A DNA stretch of 64,000 nt from Ascarosepion bandense (GCA_037127315.1 JBBBDQ010001122.1:3892501-3956500); one strand, 5' to 3'; shown: positions 40,530-51,109, numbered from the stretch's first letter. Notes: generated by a model from the sequence alone, not told the origin. Numbers and translations are program-made.

Positions 40530-41195
40530 ATATTTCATTTAGTATATATTCCTCATTACAGTATTTACATTATTCGGACTATTGTTCTCATCTTTGTTGC
40601 CATTTGTACGACGTTTCGGCCGTTGTACGCCCCGGCTTTCTTCAGGTGCTAGACATTTCGAACCGAACCGTTTATTGCAATCACTGGGGTATATCATTCT
40701 CATTTCTTGCGTAGTAATGCCTCTTTTGGTAGTCATGAGTTATCTCCCTCTGTAAATGTTAGGGCGCTGCTCCTATTTGACTACAAATGGACTATATATA
40801 GCAATGGTGGATTCTCTACAGGAGGGTCGTAGAGAGTCACTTGAGAGTCTCTAATGAGTTACTGAAGAGTCAGTGCGAGTCAGTGAAGAGTTAGTCACAC
40901 TTCCGGTGGCGTACCGGAAGTAATCACATATACACACGTCTTACGACGGATTGGACTCTTGTATCTTTCTATTGTAAATATTACTAATCACTTCTGGACA
41001 TACTAACCGTCTTTCCGCGGAATACAACTTATATTCTGATTCTGTTGTTGAGTTATTCATTTATACTTGGCGACATAACAGTAAATTACTTGTTCACCAC
41101 TGTTGTAGTCTGGTATGGAATTCACAACTGTTTGGGTCAAGTCACAGGAACTAACCAATGTCTATATCCACTGGACCATGTGTAAGGACAAGAAC
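40530..41195 (-). mobile_element. S2 composite SINE interrupted by a solo LTR
   Basis: Tail and body lie at 40530-40756 (cagtgattgcaataaacggt, cctgaagaaagccggggcg, caacggccgaaacgtcgtac) and the tRNA-like head at 41086-41195 (catggtccagtggatataga, gtgaattccataccagac). The insertion at 40757-41080 separates them. Removing it and one TSD gives a contiguous S2 of about 340 bp. Confidence 0.82.
40757..41080 (-). mobile_element. Solo LTR (324 bp) with 5-bp TSD GTAAA
   Basis: Minus strand begins TGTTATGTCGCCAAG and ends GCGCCCTAACA. GTAAA is present at 40752-40756 and 41081-41085. Homologous to the LTR at 20114-20406 (shared ataactcaacaacag, ttgtattccg, acttccgg...accggaag). No internal region remains. 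Confidence 0.93.
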
Positions 41196-41379
41196 AACTG
41201 GGTTTTTAGGACTTATAAACCTGATGTTCAGTAACCCTTTTTTACCAGAGTTCATATTGCAATTTTTTGATGTTAATAGTTTTCGCTAGTATTTTTTTAT
41301 GTTAATTGTTTTCTCTAGTATTTTTTACAAGAGCTCATATTGCATTTTTGATACTAAAGATTTTCTCTAGCCCTCCGTA
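41196..41379. other. Unassigned sequence
   Basis: Contains three tandem-like repeats of gttttcgctagtatttttt. Confidence 0.4.
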
Positions 41380-41690
41380 TTACTGGTTCAGCTGAGGAGA
41401 TTTTTTGTAGCCTAGCATAAGCGCTGATACCTTTAGTTACGTAGTTTCCAGTGGCATTCTCTATCTCCCTCCATATGTGGTCAGCTACGCCTGATTTTCT
41501 ATATCCCTTCGTCTTATGGCCTTGCGATGTTCTTGTAACCTTACCTTAAGAGAGCGGCCTGTTTCTCCTTTTAAAATTCTTTCCACAGCGACATGAAATT
41601 GCGTATACCCAGTCCTTAGACATGTCCTCCTGTGTTGGGAGTCTTACTCGGTAGTAGTACCTGCGAAGTGTAGAACCATTTCTGAAGAAG
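41380..41690 (-). pseudogene. Penelope-like GIY-YIG fragment (family P-A)
   Basis: Minus strand gives RRYYYRVRLPTQEDMSKDWV and YAISCRCGKNFKRRNRPLS in the ORF. In neighbouring frames it gives GETGRSLKVRLQEHRKAIRR and GVADHIWREIENA. These are consecutive pieces of a Penelope GIY-YIG domain (VY-I-C-CG--YIGETGR-L--RL-EH). At least two frameshifts. Confidence 0.8.
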
Positions 41691-42130
41691 ACCAGAGCGT
41701 ACAACGACCAAAACGTCGTAAAAATTGCAACAAAGATAAGGACAATGGTCGGAATTATGTAAATACTACCTGATCTCAGAAATATAGACAAATAGAATGA
41801 TTTATTATTAAACGTCGTACAAATGGCAACAAAGATGAGTCCGAATAATGTAAATATTGTAAATACTACCCGATCTAAAAAAAATATAGACAAATAGAAT
41901 GATTTATTGTTAAACGTCGTACAAATGGCAACCAAGATAAGGAAAATTGTCCGAAGAATGTAAATACTGTAAATACTACCTGACCTCAGAATTATAGACA
42001 AATAGAATGATTTATTATTAAACGTCGTATAAATGGTAACAAAGACGAGGACAATAGTTCGAATAATGTAAATACTGCAAATACTACGTGATCTCAGAAA
42101 TATAGACAAATATTCCTCTTTGTCTATAAA
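41680..42130 (+). repeat. Penelope P-A terminal repeat, tandemly amplified
   Basis: It starts with ttctgaagaagaccagagcg and caacgaccaaaacgtcgtaa (the S2/P-A tail). A block aaacgtcgtacaaatggcaa ... gaatgatttattattaaacg then recurs about four times with a ~100-bp period. It is tail-to-tail with the endonuclease fragment, which suggests the S2 tail derives from this Penelope family. Confidence 0.75.
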
Positions 42131-42475
42131 TTGCATTCATTGTAAATATTCCTTGGTGTATCATTTTGAAATGCTTTTATTTTTATTTCCTCCTTTCGCA
42201 TCGAAAAATTGTACCTATGGGAACTAATAAGGACTTCCCAGAAGTTGTGATGTATTATGGCGGCTGTTTTAAGAATGGTAAGTAAGAATAAGTTGCTTTG
42301 ATGTAAGGAGTGCTGGAGTATATTTGAGTAAGTAATCGTGTCTAGTTAAATTTAAATGAAGACAAACTGAAAATCAGCTTTCCCGTATCCCCGCATTGGT
42401 CATTGGCCAAATTTTTTTTATTTTTCAAGATAAATAATGTTCTTTTCTTTGATACCTAGACTTTATGAATTTTAT
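42131..42475. other. Unassigned sequence
   Basis: Contains tattatggcggctg at 42247 and a ggtaagt at 42271. See findings. Confidence 0.3.
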
Positions 42476-42479
42476 GAGA

Positions 42480-43270
42480 TTTGAGGAAAGGTCCTCATTG
42501 TTTTACAGCTAAATTGGCTGCATGTAACCGTAATTTCTATGCTAATATTTTCTTCTCTAACACTTCTCGCTTGTGAAACTCTCTTCCGGATTCTTTCTTC
42601 CCAGTCAATTTTGAGCTTCAAAATTTTAAATGCAACATCAATCGTTATCTTCTGTCTTCTTAGTTCCTGTTCTTTTATTGTTCTCTCTCCTTAATTATGT
42701 TTTCTTTTTCTCATAGTATTATAAGTCCTATGCTAACAGTTTCTTCTCTCACTTGTGGAACTGTCTTCAGGCTTCTTGCTTTCCACTCAACTTTGATCTT
42801 CAAAGATTTAAATACAATATCAATCGTTATCTTCTGTCCTCTTAGTTCCTGTTCTTTTATTGTTCTCTCTCCTTAATTATGTTTTCTTTTTCTCATATTA
42901 TTATAAGTTCTATGCTAAGAGTTTCTTCTCTCACTTGTGGAACTGTCTTCAGGCTTCTTGATTTCCACTCAACTTTGATCTTCAAAGATTTAAATGCAAT
43001 GTCAATCATTATCTTCTGTCCTCTTAGTTTTGATTCTTTTATTGTTCTCTCTCCTTAATTATGTTTTCTTTTTCTCATATTATTATAAGTTCTATGCTAA
43101 CAGTTTCTTCTCTCACTTGTGAAACTGTCTTCCTCCTTTTTGTTTTCCACTCAACTTTGATCTTCAAATATTTAAATGCAATGTCAATCGTTATCTTCTA
43201 TCTTCTTAGTTCTTATTCTTTTATTGTTCTCACTCTTTAATATTATTTTCTTTTTCCCATATTTTTTCAT
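42480..43270 (+). repeat. Tandem array (about 180 bp) built from a LINE 3' end
   Basis: Four units starting near 42540, 42727, 42907 and 43087 share ctatgctaacagtttcttct, tcacttgtggaactgtcttc, ctcaactttgatcttcaaag, ttattgttctctctccttaa. The sequence corresponds to the L1 C-terminal coding DNA and 3' UTR (HLWNSLP-like, KCNINRYLLSS-like). Confidence 0.85.
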
Positions 43271-43319
43271 GCACAATAACAGAATCTATCTTACTTAACT
43301 ATAAATCTACCACTCGTTC

Positions 43320-43745
43320 ATGCTTAGAATTACTATCACATATGGTCCGGTGCTCCTGTTATATTTCTCGAGATCCTTGATAAAATCACCCCCAAAAAAT
43401 CAGCAATATTATTGGTCCTGATCTGGCAGTTCGGCTTCAGTAAGTTTCCGACCACCATAAAGTTGCCTCTTTTTTGTCTTTCTATAAATTCTTTCACGGT
43501 ATTTGTTCTGGTGAACTCTTCACTTTGGTATGAATTTAAACGCAATACTAGACTGGCGTCGTGATCTCATCAATTTACAGTTGAGTTGGCTAGATGTTGC
43601 TGTAAGTTTTATGTTAAAGGTTTCTTCTCCCGTACTTCTCACTTGTGGAACTTCCTTCCGGCTCCATCCTTTCCAGCTAACTTTAATCACCGAATTTTTA
43701 AAAAATTATCTTGTCATTCTCAGTTGATTAACTGTTAGTTATATA
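43320..43745 (+). pseudogene. L1-type LINE C-terminal fragment
   Basis: Plus strand reads WSGAPVIFLEILDKITPKKS, FTVELARCCCKFYVKGFFSR, TSHLWNFLPAPSFPANFNHR across frames. The LINE C-terminus order is kept. 3' UTR missing. Confidence 0.75.
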
Positions 43746-43959
43746 TGATGAGAAAACTCTTTAACAAATAGATTTTGCTTGTAATTTACTACATGAATAA
43801 ATGTTGCTGTTGTTTGTTATGCTGACCAAAATTAAAACAAAATCAGTTCAATACATTTAATAGACAACAGCTATTTTTATTATGCTTCAACTAAGGAGAT
43901 TATTTTCTTTTCCAAAATATTTAAGATTCATTAATATGTTTAAGGTATACAGTGGTTTA
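43746..43959. other. Unassigned sequence
   Basis: No element recognised. Confidence 0.4.
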
Positions 43960-44275
43960 GCACTTCACTGACGTCGAGGTTTCATCAATTTACAGTTCAG
44001 TTGGTTAGATGTCGCTGGCAGTTCTAGTTTAACAGTTTCTTTTCTCGCATTTCTCGCTTATGGAACTTCTTTCCGGTTCCTTGCTTTCCAACCAACTTTA
44101 ATCGGCAAAAAATTAAATGCAATGTCAATCGCTATCTACTCTCGTCTTGATTACTTTTCCATTGACCTCGTTCCTTAGTAATGTTTTTGTTTTCTAATTC
44201 TCCTACACTCAGTAACCCCTTGTGTCTTAGTGGCTCTGCTGCCTTGCTTGGGGGTAAACTAAAGTAAAAAAAAAC

Positions 44276-44277
<2 letters not shown>
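43960..44277 (+). pseudogene. L1-type LINE C-terminus and 3' end
   Basis: atttacagttcagttggtta, cgcatttctcgcttatggaa, taaatgcaatgtcaatcgct and the 3' end ctgctgccttgcttgggggt followed by A-rich sequence. Confidence 0.8.
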
Positions 44278-44351
<74 letters not shown>

Positions 44352-44352
44352 C
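44278..44352. repeat. (CA)n(TA)n microsatellite
   Basis: CA run of about 50 bp, then TA run of 23 bp. Confidence 0.95.
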
Positions 44353-44639
44353 TGATGAATTGTGATAATGTTAAACGTCAAGTTATTTTTTAGTGGTTTT
44401 ACTGATAAAATGCATATTGGCAAGCCTTTTTTTTCATCGGAAAGTGTTCGGTATCGGGGTGGAGATAGAACATTGATAAGTACAAAGATTTTCTCGCTTT
44501 AACTAAGCAGATTCATGCCCACTTCAAAGTTTCGTGAGGACAAACAAGCCCTGACAAATGAGAACTTTATAATGGTGTCTTAACGAAACTTCGAAGACAG
44601 CTTAAACCAGCGTAGTTAAAGTTAGAAACACTTTGTGTT

Positions 44640-44640
<1 letters not shown>
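44353..44640 (+). repeat. Dispersed repeat family C
   Basis: atgttaaacgtcaagttatt, tttagtggttttactgataa, atgcatattggcaagcc and a closing cttcgaagacagc are shared in order with 59965-60235. Confidence 0.65.
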
Positions 44641-44687
<47 letters not shown>

Positions 44688-44730
44688 GACCATATCGAGA
44701 TAGATAGATAGATAGATAATGATCATATCG

Positions 44731-44781
<51 letters not shown>

Positions 44782-44790
44782 TAGATAGAT
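44641..44790. repeat. (GATA)n(GACA)n compound microsatellite
   Basis: GATA blocks with aatgaccatatcgagatag spacers, then a GACA run. Confidence 0.95.
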
Positions 44791-45299
44791 AAAGAACAAA
44801 TCTAGATTGATAGATTGATATGCAGTTTCAGGTGAAAGTTGCAGGCTTTGAAACATTTGTCTTGCGGTCAACTACAAACCTGTTTATGGCCGATTCCTTT
44901 TTTTTTTAATTTACATTTGTTTTTAGTTATTTTCAAAAATAATGAGTTCAAGTCACGCAAAAGAGTCGGGATCGTGATCTGGGACAGTTACAAAGATTCC
45001 TTGTTCCAACCGGCCGGTAAAGGATCAGCCACCGCGATTAATTCATTTGCACGTATAAGCCAGTTCGTTCGTTTCTTTGTATTAGCAGGTCAACCGCCCA
45101 CAGCTGAATGTCATAGACGATCAATTCGGAAATAAGTTAGGTTTTGTTTGTTACTTCTTTGTGTTACCATATGTGAGGTCGTCTCTTGGTGAATGACAAA
45201 TAAACAATTAAATGAATAAATGAACGATTTTGTTTAATGAAACTACATTTGTTTAACCAAAATAACATCCATTTTGTCCTACGGTTTTTCGACTGCTCT
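44791..45299. other. Unassigned sequence with 98-codon open frame
   Basis: The frame at 44839-45135 has no recognised motif. Two AATAAA-like signals at 45199-45222. Gene status is not supported. Confidence 0.25.
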
Positions 45300-45324
45300 C
45301 AGCTTCCTCCCCCGACGATTCAGG

Positions 45325-45485
45325 GGTCTGACGGATAGCGACTCGAGGTGAAAAATCGGAGAACCGAGTTTGAATTCCAGTCGGATTAATTACATTCAGT
45401 TATGAGCTAATACTCTTGAGAAATGCGCTTCTTCCCTAGCTATGGGTTAAATAGCAATACAGACTGGGTCCTATATCTTTGGATG
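45325..45485 (+). mobile_element. S1 SINE fragment, diverged
   Basis: gatagcgactcgaggtgaaa, gaaccgagtttgaattccag (B box), cagttatgagctaatactct, ctatgggttaaatagcaata, gactgggtcctat. The 3' half is missing. Confidence 0.75.
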
Positions 45486-46395
45486 TCAACCGGACTATGA
45501 GAAGGAGGTCTCTGAATTCGGAACTTGAGAGCCTCATGTACGCGTGATCTTCGACTGTTGAACAATGGCTTGAAGGAGATATGGGCGCTGCCAAGCTATC
45601 TGAAATACCATTGAAAGAGGTATGAGGAAGATGTATCAAAAGTCTGTTTCTTCTGCCTTTAGATTTTCCCCCATTGACGATTGAAGCGACTGGTGACTGA
45701 CGAGGTACTGAATTTGACGATTATTTCGTGCAATGTGGCTCTAAGCTGTTTATGACATAAGAAAAAAAAGAACGTATTTTGCCTTTATAAACTGTTCAAA
45801 CACTTTGACTGCTTCTTCGCTATAAGATAATATTTTTACCGCATGTGGAAAGTTCACGGTGTTTAAATAATTTACGAAGGGAAGGTTAAGGTTGTACATC
45901 TCTTCAATGGAGGGCAACTATTTCCATGGAACGAAACAATTTGATCCTCTTTATTTACTAGACAAAGTTTTTTTTGTTTTTTTTAAGTGCGAGTTGTTCC
46001 AAGTTTGTTTTTTTTGTTTTTAAGTTCTGATGAAAATAAATGTTCATCCTAATTCATTTTCAAGACAGAAATTTCCGACATGACATGAACAATATTACTG
46101 ACAAATACAAAGCTGGTGCTTTGTTGAGCTTTTGAGACATTGTGACCTAATTTAATTCGTAATAAGAACAGTCAAATATAGAATGTTTATAAATTATTTC
46201 ATTTTAACCAAGGCGATAATGCATTTGAATTTCAGTCTGAGTTTTGTTTAACCGCATATCAACCTCTGTGGGGCATTTATGCCAAAAAGGTAGTGTTTTA
46301 AGGTATTTTATTTAAATATTCAGTTATAGTGAGAAGGTTGATTTAATCAGATTTTGATGATTTTTTTATTTTTATTTTATAAATTGAAGATGTCT
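45486..46395. other. Unassigned sequence
   Basis: About 900 bp with no recognised repeat or coding signal apart from T-rich runs. Confidence 0.4.
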
Positions 46396-46720
46396 TCTAG
46401 TTTTGCATTCAAAAATGTATTGCTGGTAAATTTTTTTTCCTTCAAAAATGTGTTATGGTAATAATTTTTTTTTTTACTTCAGAACTGTATTGTTGGTAAT
46501 ATTTCTCCCTCAAAAATGTCTATGTTTTTACTTTCATAGTGCTTTGACCCTACTTTGAGGGTTGACTATTTGCCCATAGCTGGGACCCTAACAGGTGCTA
46601 CCACTCCGGGTCAGGGTGGACCTGGGAACAACAGCAATTAAGGGGTGGTTTCATGCTCCTCACAACCTCCCAATCAGAGGCCTTGCTGCCGGATGCAGTT
46701 TACCGTCATACCCAGGACCC
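46396..46720 (+). repeat. Dispersed repeat family D (second copy)
   Basis: aaaatgtattgctggtaaat and gaactgtattgttggtaata repeats, then ccatagctgggaccctaaca, gtgctaccactccgggtcag, gggaacaacagcaattaagg, ccttgctgccggatgcagtt. G+C higher than in the 30.3-kb copy, which looks more decayed. Confidence 0.8.
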
Positions 46721-46997
46721 GGCGGTAATGCCACTGAGATGCAAGGGGTTAATGAGAGTGAAAGATATGAGGTAATGTTAGTGAGGCGAAAGGAAAAATA
46801 AAAGAACAGGATTTAGGGAAAAAAAGATGGCGGTTGATGTTGCGTTTAAACCTTTGAAGATCTTAGATGATATGAACGCAAGAAGACAAGAAAATTCCAG
46901 AAGTGAGAAGTGCGAGAACGGAAACTTAGAAGAGAACTGACGTTTACAACTGTAACTACTGTAACTGTAAAGCAATAAGACCTAATTACCTGTCTAT
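46715..46997 (-). pseudogene. L1-type LINE C-terminus and 3' part
   Basis: Minus strand: CKRQFSSKFPFSHFSLLEFS CLL-like frame, gtaacccc-type 3' UTR at 46735-46755 and a cattaccgccgggt end. Joined without spacer to family D. Confidence 0.6.
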
Positions 46998-47004
46998 CTT
47001 CTTC

Positions 47005-47730
47005 TTCTTCATGTGCCGTGTCCCTTCAGGACGTAGGCGATCATGGACTTCCACTTGGCTCTGTCTCTTGTCGCTCTCAATAATTTTTCTCTTGGTATCT
47101 CTTCTAAGACCCGTTCCATTGCTCAGCCCTAACAAGTACGTCTCGCGCTGCTTTCCCTTGTCTGTTCTTCTATTTTTCCGACCTGTGAGTATCAAGTTCT
47201 CCAGGCCCTCCTTCCTCATTACGTGTCCCAGGAACCTCATTTGTCTATTCCTTATATTTAGTAACAGTTTTCTTCTCGTTTGAATCCTTTCCAACACCTC
47301 ATCGTTGCACACGTGCTTCGTCCATGGTATCCTCATCATCATTTTGTAGAACCACATATCTGTTGCTTTGAGTCTCTCCTTCATCTTTGATGAGATCGTC
47401 CAGCATTCACTTCCATACAGAAAGACAGATATCACATAGCAATCCAGCATTCTTTTCTTTGTTTCTAATGAGATTTTCTTGTCTTTCAGTACTCTGGTTA
47501 GCTTCTGAAATGCATCTTTGGCCATGCGAATGCATCTTTGGATCTCCATGTCGCACTTTCTATTTTCTATCAAAACACTTCTCAGATATTTGAATTTTCT
47601 TTACTTGTTTTATTTCAGATTCTCCGACTTGCAGTTGGCATATTGGTTTCTTCTATTTGCTGATGATCATACATTCAGTTTTCTTTAGGTTTAAGCTCAG
47701 TCTTTTCTTTTCACTTTCTTTTGCCTTCTT
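47005..47730 (-). pseudogene. RTE-like LINE (R1), connection to C-terminus
   Basis: The frame at 46986-47573 (195 aa) is long and open: MIENRKCDMEIQRCIRMAKD, FQKLTRVLKDKKISLETKKR, MLDCYVISVFLYGSECWTIS, WTKHVCNDEVLERIQTRRKL, MRFLGHVMRKEGLENLILTG. The upstream DNA to 47730 continues towards the RT (KPICQLQVGESEIKQ). The 3' end tgtgccgtgtcccttcagga is at 47013-47032. The RT catalytic part is missing. Confidence 0.88.
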
Positions 47731-48780
47731 CTTCTTTTATGTGCCATGCCCTTTCAGGACGAAGGCGATCATGGCCCGCCATATCTCCCTGTCCCTGGTA
47801 GCTCTTTCTCCTGTTGCACGATGCAACTTTCATTCAATCATCTACCTAATCAGATCCTTCAAATATCTTATCCGCTGCTTTCCTCTGTCTCTTTTTTCCT
47901 CTATCTGACCTGTTAGTATCAGGTTCTCCAAACCCTCCTTCCTCATTGCATGTCCCAGGAACTTCAGTTGTCTCTTCCTGATGCTCACTATTAATTTTCT
48001 TTTCGTTGCCATTCTTTCCAACACCTCATCGTTGCTCGCATGCTCGGTCCACGGTATCCGCAGCATCCTTCTGTAGAATCTAATTTTCGCTGCTTCAAGT
48101 TTTTTCCTCATTTTCGATGATATTGTCCAGTATTTACTGCCGTATTGAAGAACTGACATCACATAGCAATCTAACACTCTTTTCTTTGTTTCTAGAGAAA
48201 TTTTCCTGTGTCTTAGTACTTTAATCAGCTTCTGGAATGCGTCCTTTGCCATGCCAATTCGCTTTCGGATCCCTGTGTCGCACTTTCCATCTCCTGTTAG
48301 AACACTTCCTAAGTATTTAAATTTTTGTACTTGCTTGATTCTAGTATCCCCCACCTGTATTTGGCATTTTGGGTTGCTCTTTTTGCTGATGACCATGCAT
48401 TTAGTACTTTTTAAGTTTATTTGTAGTCCTTTTTTGTCACTCTCCACAGCTACATTCTGTGGGAAGTCTTGTAGTTTCCTTTTTGTGTCTGCAATAAGTA
48501 CTGTATCATCTGCATACCTTATGTTATTCAGGTTGTGGCCTCCAATAACAAATCCTGGCGTAGCATTTAGGGTCCTCAAAATATTCTCGCTGTACAAGTT
48601 GAACGGATCCAGTGAAACACACATCCTTGTCTTACGCCTCTTCCTATCTTTGTAGATTTGCTGAAATCGTTACCTGTCCGTATGCAGGCAGTTTGCTGCC
48701 AGTAGAGATTCTTGATTACTCTTATGTCTTTCCCAAAAATGTCGAGGGTGCTGAGCATTTCGATCAATTCTTTGTGCAGA
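47731..48780 (-). pseudogene. RTE-like LINE (R1) with YADD reverse transcriptase
   Basis: Longest RTE piece here. The frame at 47842-48624 (260 aa) starts in SLDPFNLYSENILRTLNA and has RYADDTVLIADTKRK (YADD at residues 37-40, about 48505-48516), CMVISKKSNPKCQIQVGDTR, QKFKYLGSVLTGDGKCDTGI, YGSKYWTISSKM and LGHAMRKEGLENLILTGQIE. A frameshift at about 48620 links it to the upstream frame IRVIKNLYWQQTACIRTGND, TKIGRGVRQGC. The endonuclease and first RT motifs are missing. Its 3' end lies inside the next RTE copy. Confidence 0.9.
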
Positions 48781-49135
48781 AGGGTGCTGCGGATACCGTG
48801 GACCGAGCATGCGAGCAACGATGAGGTGTTGGAAAGAATGGCAACGAAAAGAAAATTAATACTGAGCATCAGGAAGAGACAACTGAAGTTCCTGGGAAAT
48901 GCAAGGAGGAAGGAGGGCTTGGTGAACCTGATACTGACAAGCAAGTTAGAAAGAAAAAGCGACAGAGGAAAACAGCAGATAACATATTTGCAGGGCTTGA
49001 TCAGGTGGATGACGGAACGGGGGTTGCGAGGTGTACCAGGAGAAAACATACTAAGAGCCACCAGGGATAGGGAGACGTAGAGAACCATGATCGTCTACGT
49101 CCTGAAGGGACAGGGCACATAGAAGAAGAAGAAGA
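48781..49135 (+). pseudogene. RTE-like LINE (R1) C-terminus, opposite strand
   Basis: Plus-strand frame: RRVLRIPWTEHASNDEVLER, MATKRKLILSIRKRQLKFLG, LVNLILTSKLERKSDRGKQQ, MTERGLRGVPGENILRATRD. The 3' end is cgtcctgaagggacagggca, then agaagaagaagaa. It abuts the minus-strand copy head-to-head at about 48780. Confidence 0.88.
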
Positions 49136-49255
49136 ATGACAAAGTGTAAAAACCAAGACCAACTGAGTAATGGCCAAGGGTGTAGAGGTCAGAAAGTTTA
49201 TTAGGTCGCAGGATACAACAACAAACCTACCTATTTTTACTCTATTGTACAGTAG
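49136..49255. other. Unassigned spacer
   Basis: No element recognised. Confidence 0.4.

Positions 49256-49342
<87 letters not shown>
49256..49342. repeat. (CA)n(TA)n microsatellite
   Basis: CA run of 46 bp and TA run of about 40 bp. Confidence 0.95.
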
Positions 49343-49345
<3 letters not shown>

Positions 49346-49837
49346 ATTACTGCTACAACCACCAGCTTAAGCTGCTACTGCTACGGTAATGCTATAGGCT
49401 CTCTCCTCCTACTCTCTCACTCTTTACTACCCTTCCGTTTGGCAAAGGTGAGAGAAAAGCTGAGGAGAGTAAAAAGATTGAGGGGAAGGAAAAGCTCGTG
49501 TAGAGAGTAAGTGAGTAACGGATGGAGGAACTAAGTAACTAACTAAGGAAGGAACAAGCAGAATTATTAAATAGATATCCCACATTGTGATAACTAAAGT
49601 TCTGCCAAAGAAGGTGAAATGTAAGAACCGAGAGGTAAATTAGCTGTGGATGAATTCACAATTAAAGCACTTTCAGTACATTTTCATCATTTAAAATATT
49701 TTCTTTTTCATCTAAAATTGAATTTTTTAAAACTAAAATTATGGTCAGACTCATTACGGTGAACTGAGAGATGATTTTAGGTCCCTAACTGACACAAAAA
49801 TGTGCCAGGTAAGTAAAGGCTGGCAATTTACTTTTTG
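49343..49837. other. Unassigned sequence
   Basis: Contains a purine-rich stretch at 49440-49560. No element recognised. Confidence 0.4.
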
Positions 49838-50147
49838 GATGTGCGTCGTGGTGCAGTGGATATCGACTCTGAACGACAAATCGGGGAGCCGAGTTCGCAT
49901 TCCAGTTGAATTCCTTGCATTCATTTACGCACAAATACCCTTGGGAAAGGTATTAATCCGTCTCTTCCCTCCAGTTATGGGTTAAATAATAGAACAGATT
50001 GGGTTCTATAGCCTTGGTCGGCAACCAGTCTACTGCAGAAAGCAATGACAACTTACTGCTGGATAATCTTCTGCCCAGTCAGTCATGTATCTTTCGAGAT
50101 ATGACCGCCCAAAGCGTGTATCACGTATGGCACTTTAACTGATTGAA
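49838..50147 (+). mobile_element. S1 SINE, reference-quality full copy
   Basis: Head: ggatgtgcgtcgtggtgcag (A box), gccgagttcgcattccag (B box). Body: aaaggtattaatccgtctct, cagttatgggttaaataata, gattgggttctatagccttg, cagtctactgcagaaagcaa. 3' part: tgcccagtcagtcatgtatc, tttcgagatatgaccgccca, gtgtatcacgtatggcactt. About 310 bp. Used as the type copy for S1. Confidence 0.92.
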
Positions 50148-50287
50148 GTATCAGACTCCCTCTGTTATACTCTATTTTTACAATAGCCAGAGCAGACCAA
50201 ATATATAGTATTGTTACTCTATCTGGCGTGGAGCTTGCCTGACTTAAGACAATTCAAAAGCGTCTATGTGGCCTTGTGAGAGATGAG
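50148..50287. other. Unassigned spacer
   Basis: No element recognised. Confidence 0.4.
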
Positions 50288-50291
50288 TTTG

Positions 50292-50350
<59 letters not shown>

Positions 50351-50527
50351 CAATGTCAATCTGTTCATATCTATCTATACTGATGAGCTGTGATACAGCG
50401 AAACAGATCTGTCTGCGGATGATTATCTATCTATCTATCTATCTATCAAGCTAGCTATACACACACACACACACACACACATATATAAATGCGGTCATGT
50501 ATGAATATGTACATATCGGTCAGTTTG

Positions 50528-50581
<54 letters not shown>
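50288..50581. repeat. (CTAT)n array containing a hammerhead fragment
   Basis: CTAT runs at 50293-50350, 50426-50446 and 50528-50581, with a short CA/TA run at 50459-50485. The S3 hammerhead lies between the first two runs. Confidence 0.93.
50376..50422 (+). ncRNA. Hammerhead core embedded in microsatellite
   Basis: CTGATGAG (50380-50387), ctgtgatacag stem II, cgaaac, agatctgtc: identical to the S3 core at 36.55 kb. The tRNA-like head is missing and the 5' side of stem I is replaced by CTATA from the microsatellite, so stem I is nearly lost. Confidence 0.8.
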
Positions 50582-51105
50582 ATTGCTGAACTGGAGCTGC
50601 ACGGACCGCGCTTGTATTTCTTGATACAGTTCAAGTGGCTTCCCTACGTCTCTTCTACAAATACTTTCACGGCTTCCTCTCCGATGAACATAGCTCCCAG
50701 TTGCCCTCTATGCATGATTTTACCCAGCTACTAGACTAGCAATTAGGTCCCACCCTTTCACAGTGAAACCAATAAAATGTAAGAGCAGCTTCTACTTTTA
50801 TCAGCTTCTTTTCTTGTACTTTCCGCCTGTGGAATTGCTTTGATATTCTTGCTTCCGCGACAGCTACAATCTCTATAAATTTAAATGTAAGGTCAATTGT
50901 TATCTCCTCTCTCTCTGACTCGCATCCTTTCCCTCATTTCTTTTCTCCGTACACTCCACTTTCATCACACCAGTATTCTCATCTTTCTCTTACCCACTTC
51001 CTGACACCACTATAACCTGTTCCTCTTTCTCCTCACTTTCTTCCTATGTAACCCCCTGCACACCAGTGGCAGTAAAACTGCCTTACTTGGGGTGAAATTA
51101 TTAAA
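50582..51105 (+). pseudogene. L1 LINE C-terminus and 3' end
   Basis: Coding pieces: cttctacaaatactttcacg (FYKYFHG), gtcccaccctttcacagtga, ctgtggaattgctttgatat, aatttaaatgtaaggtcaat. 3' end: gtaaccccctgcacaccagt, gccttacttggggtgaaatt and an A run. Confidence 0.85.
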
Positions 51106-51109
51106 AAAG

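Noticed and set aside
48576..49135. Single RTE with 5' inversion by twin priming
   Set aside because: Both orientations contain the same C-terminal region and their own 3' ends, so at least two insertions are needed.
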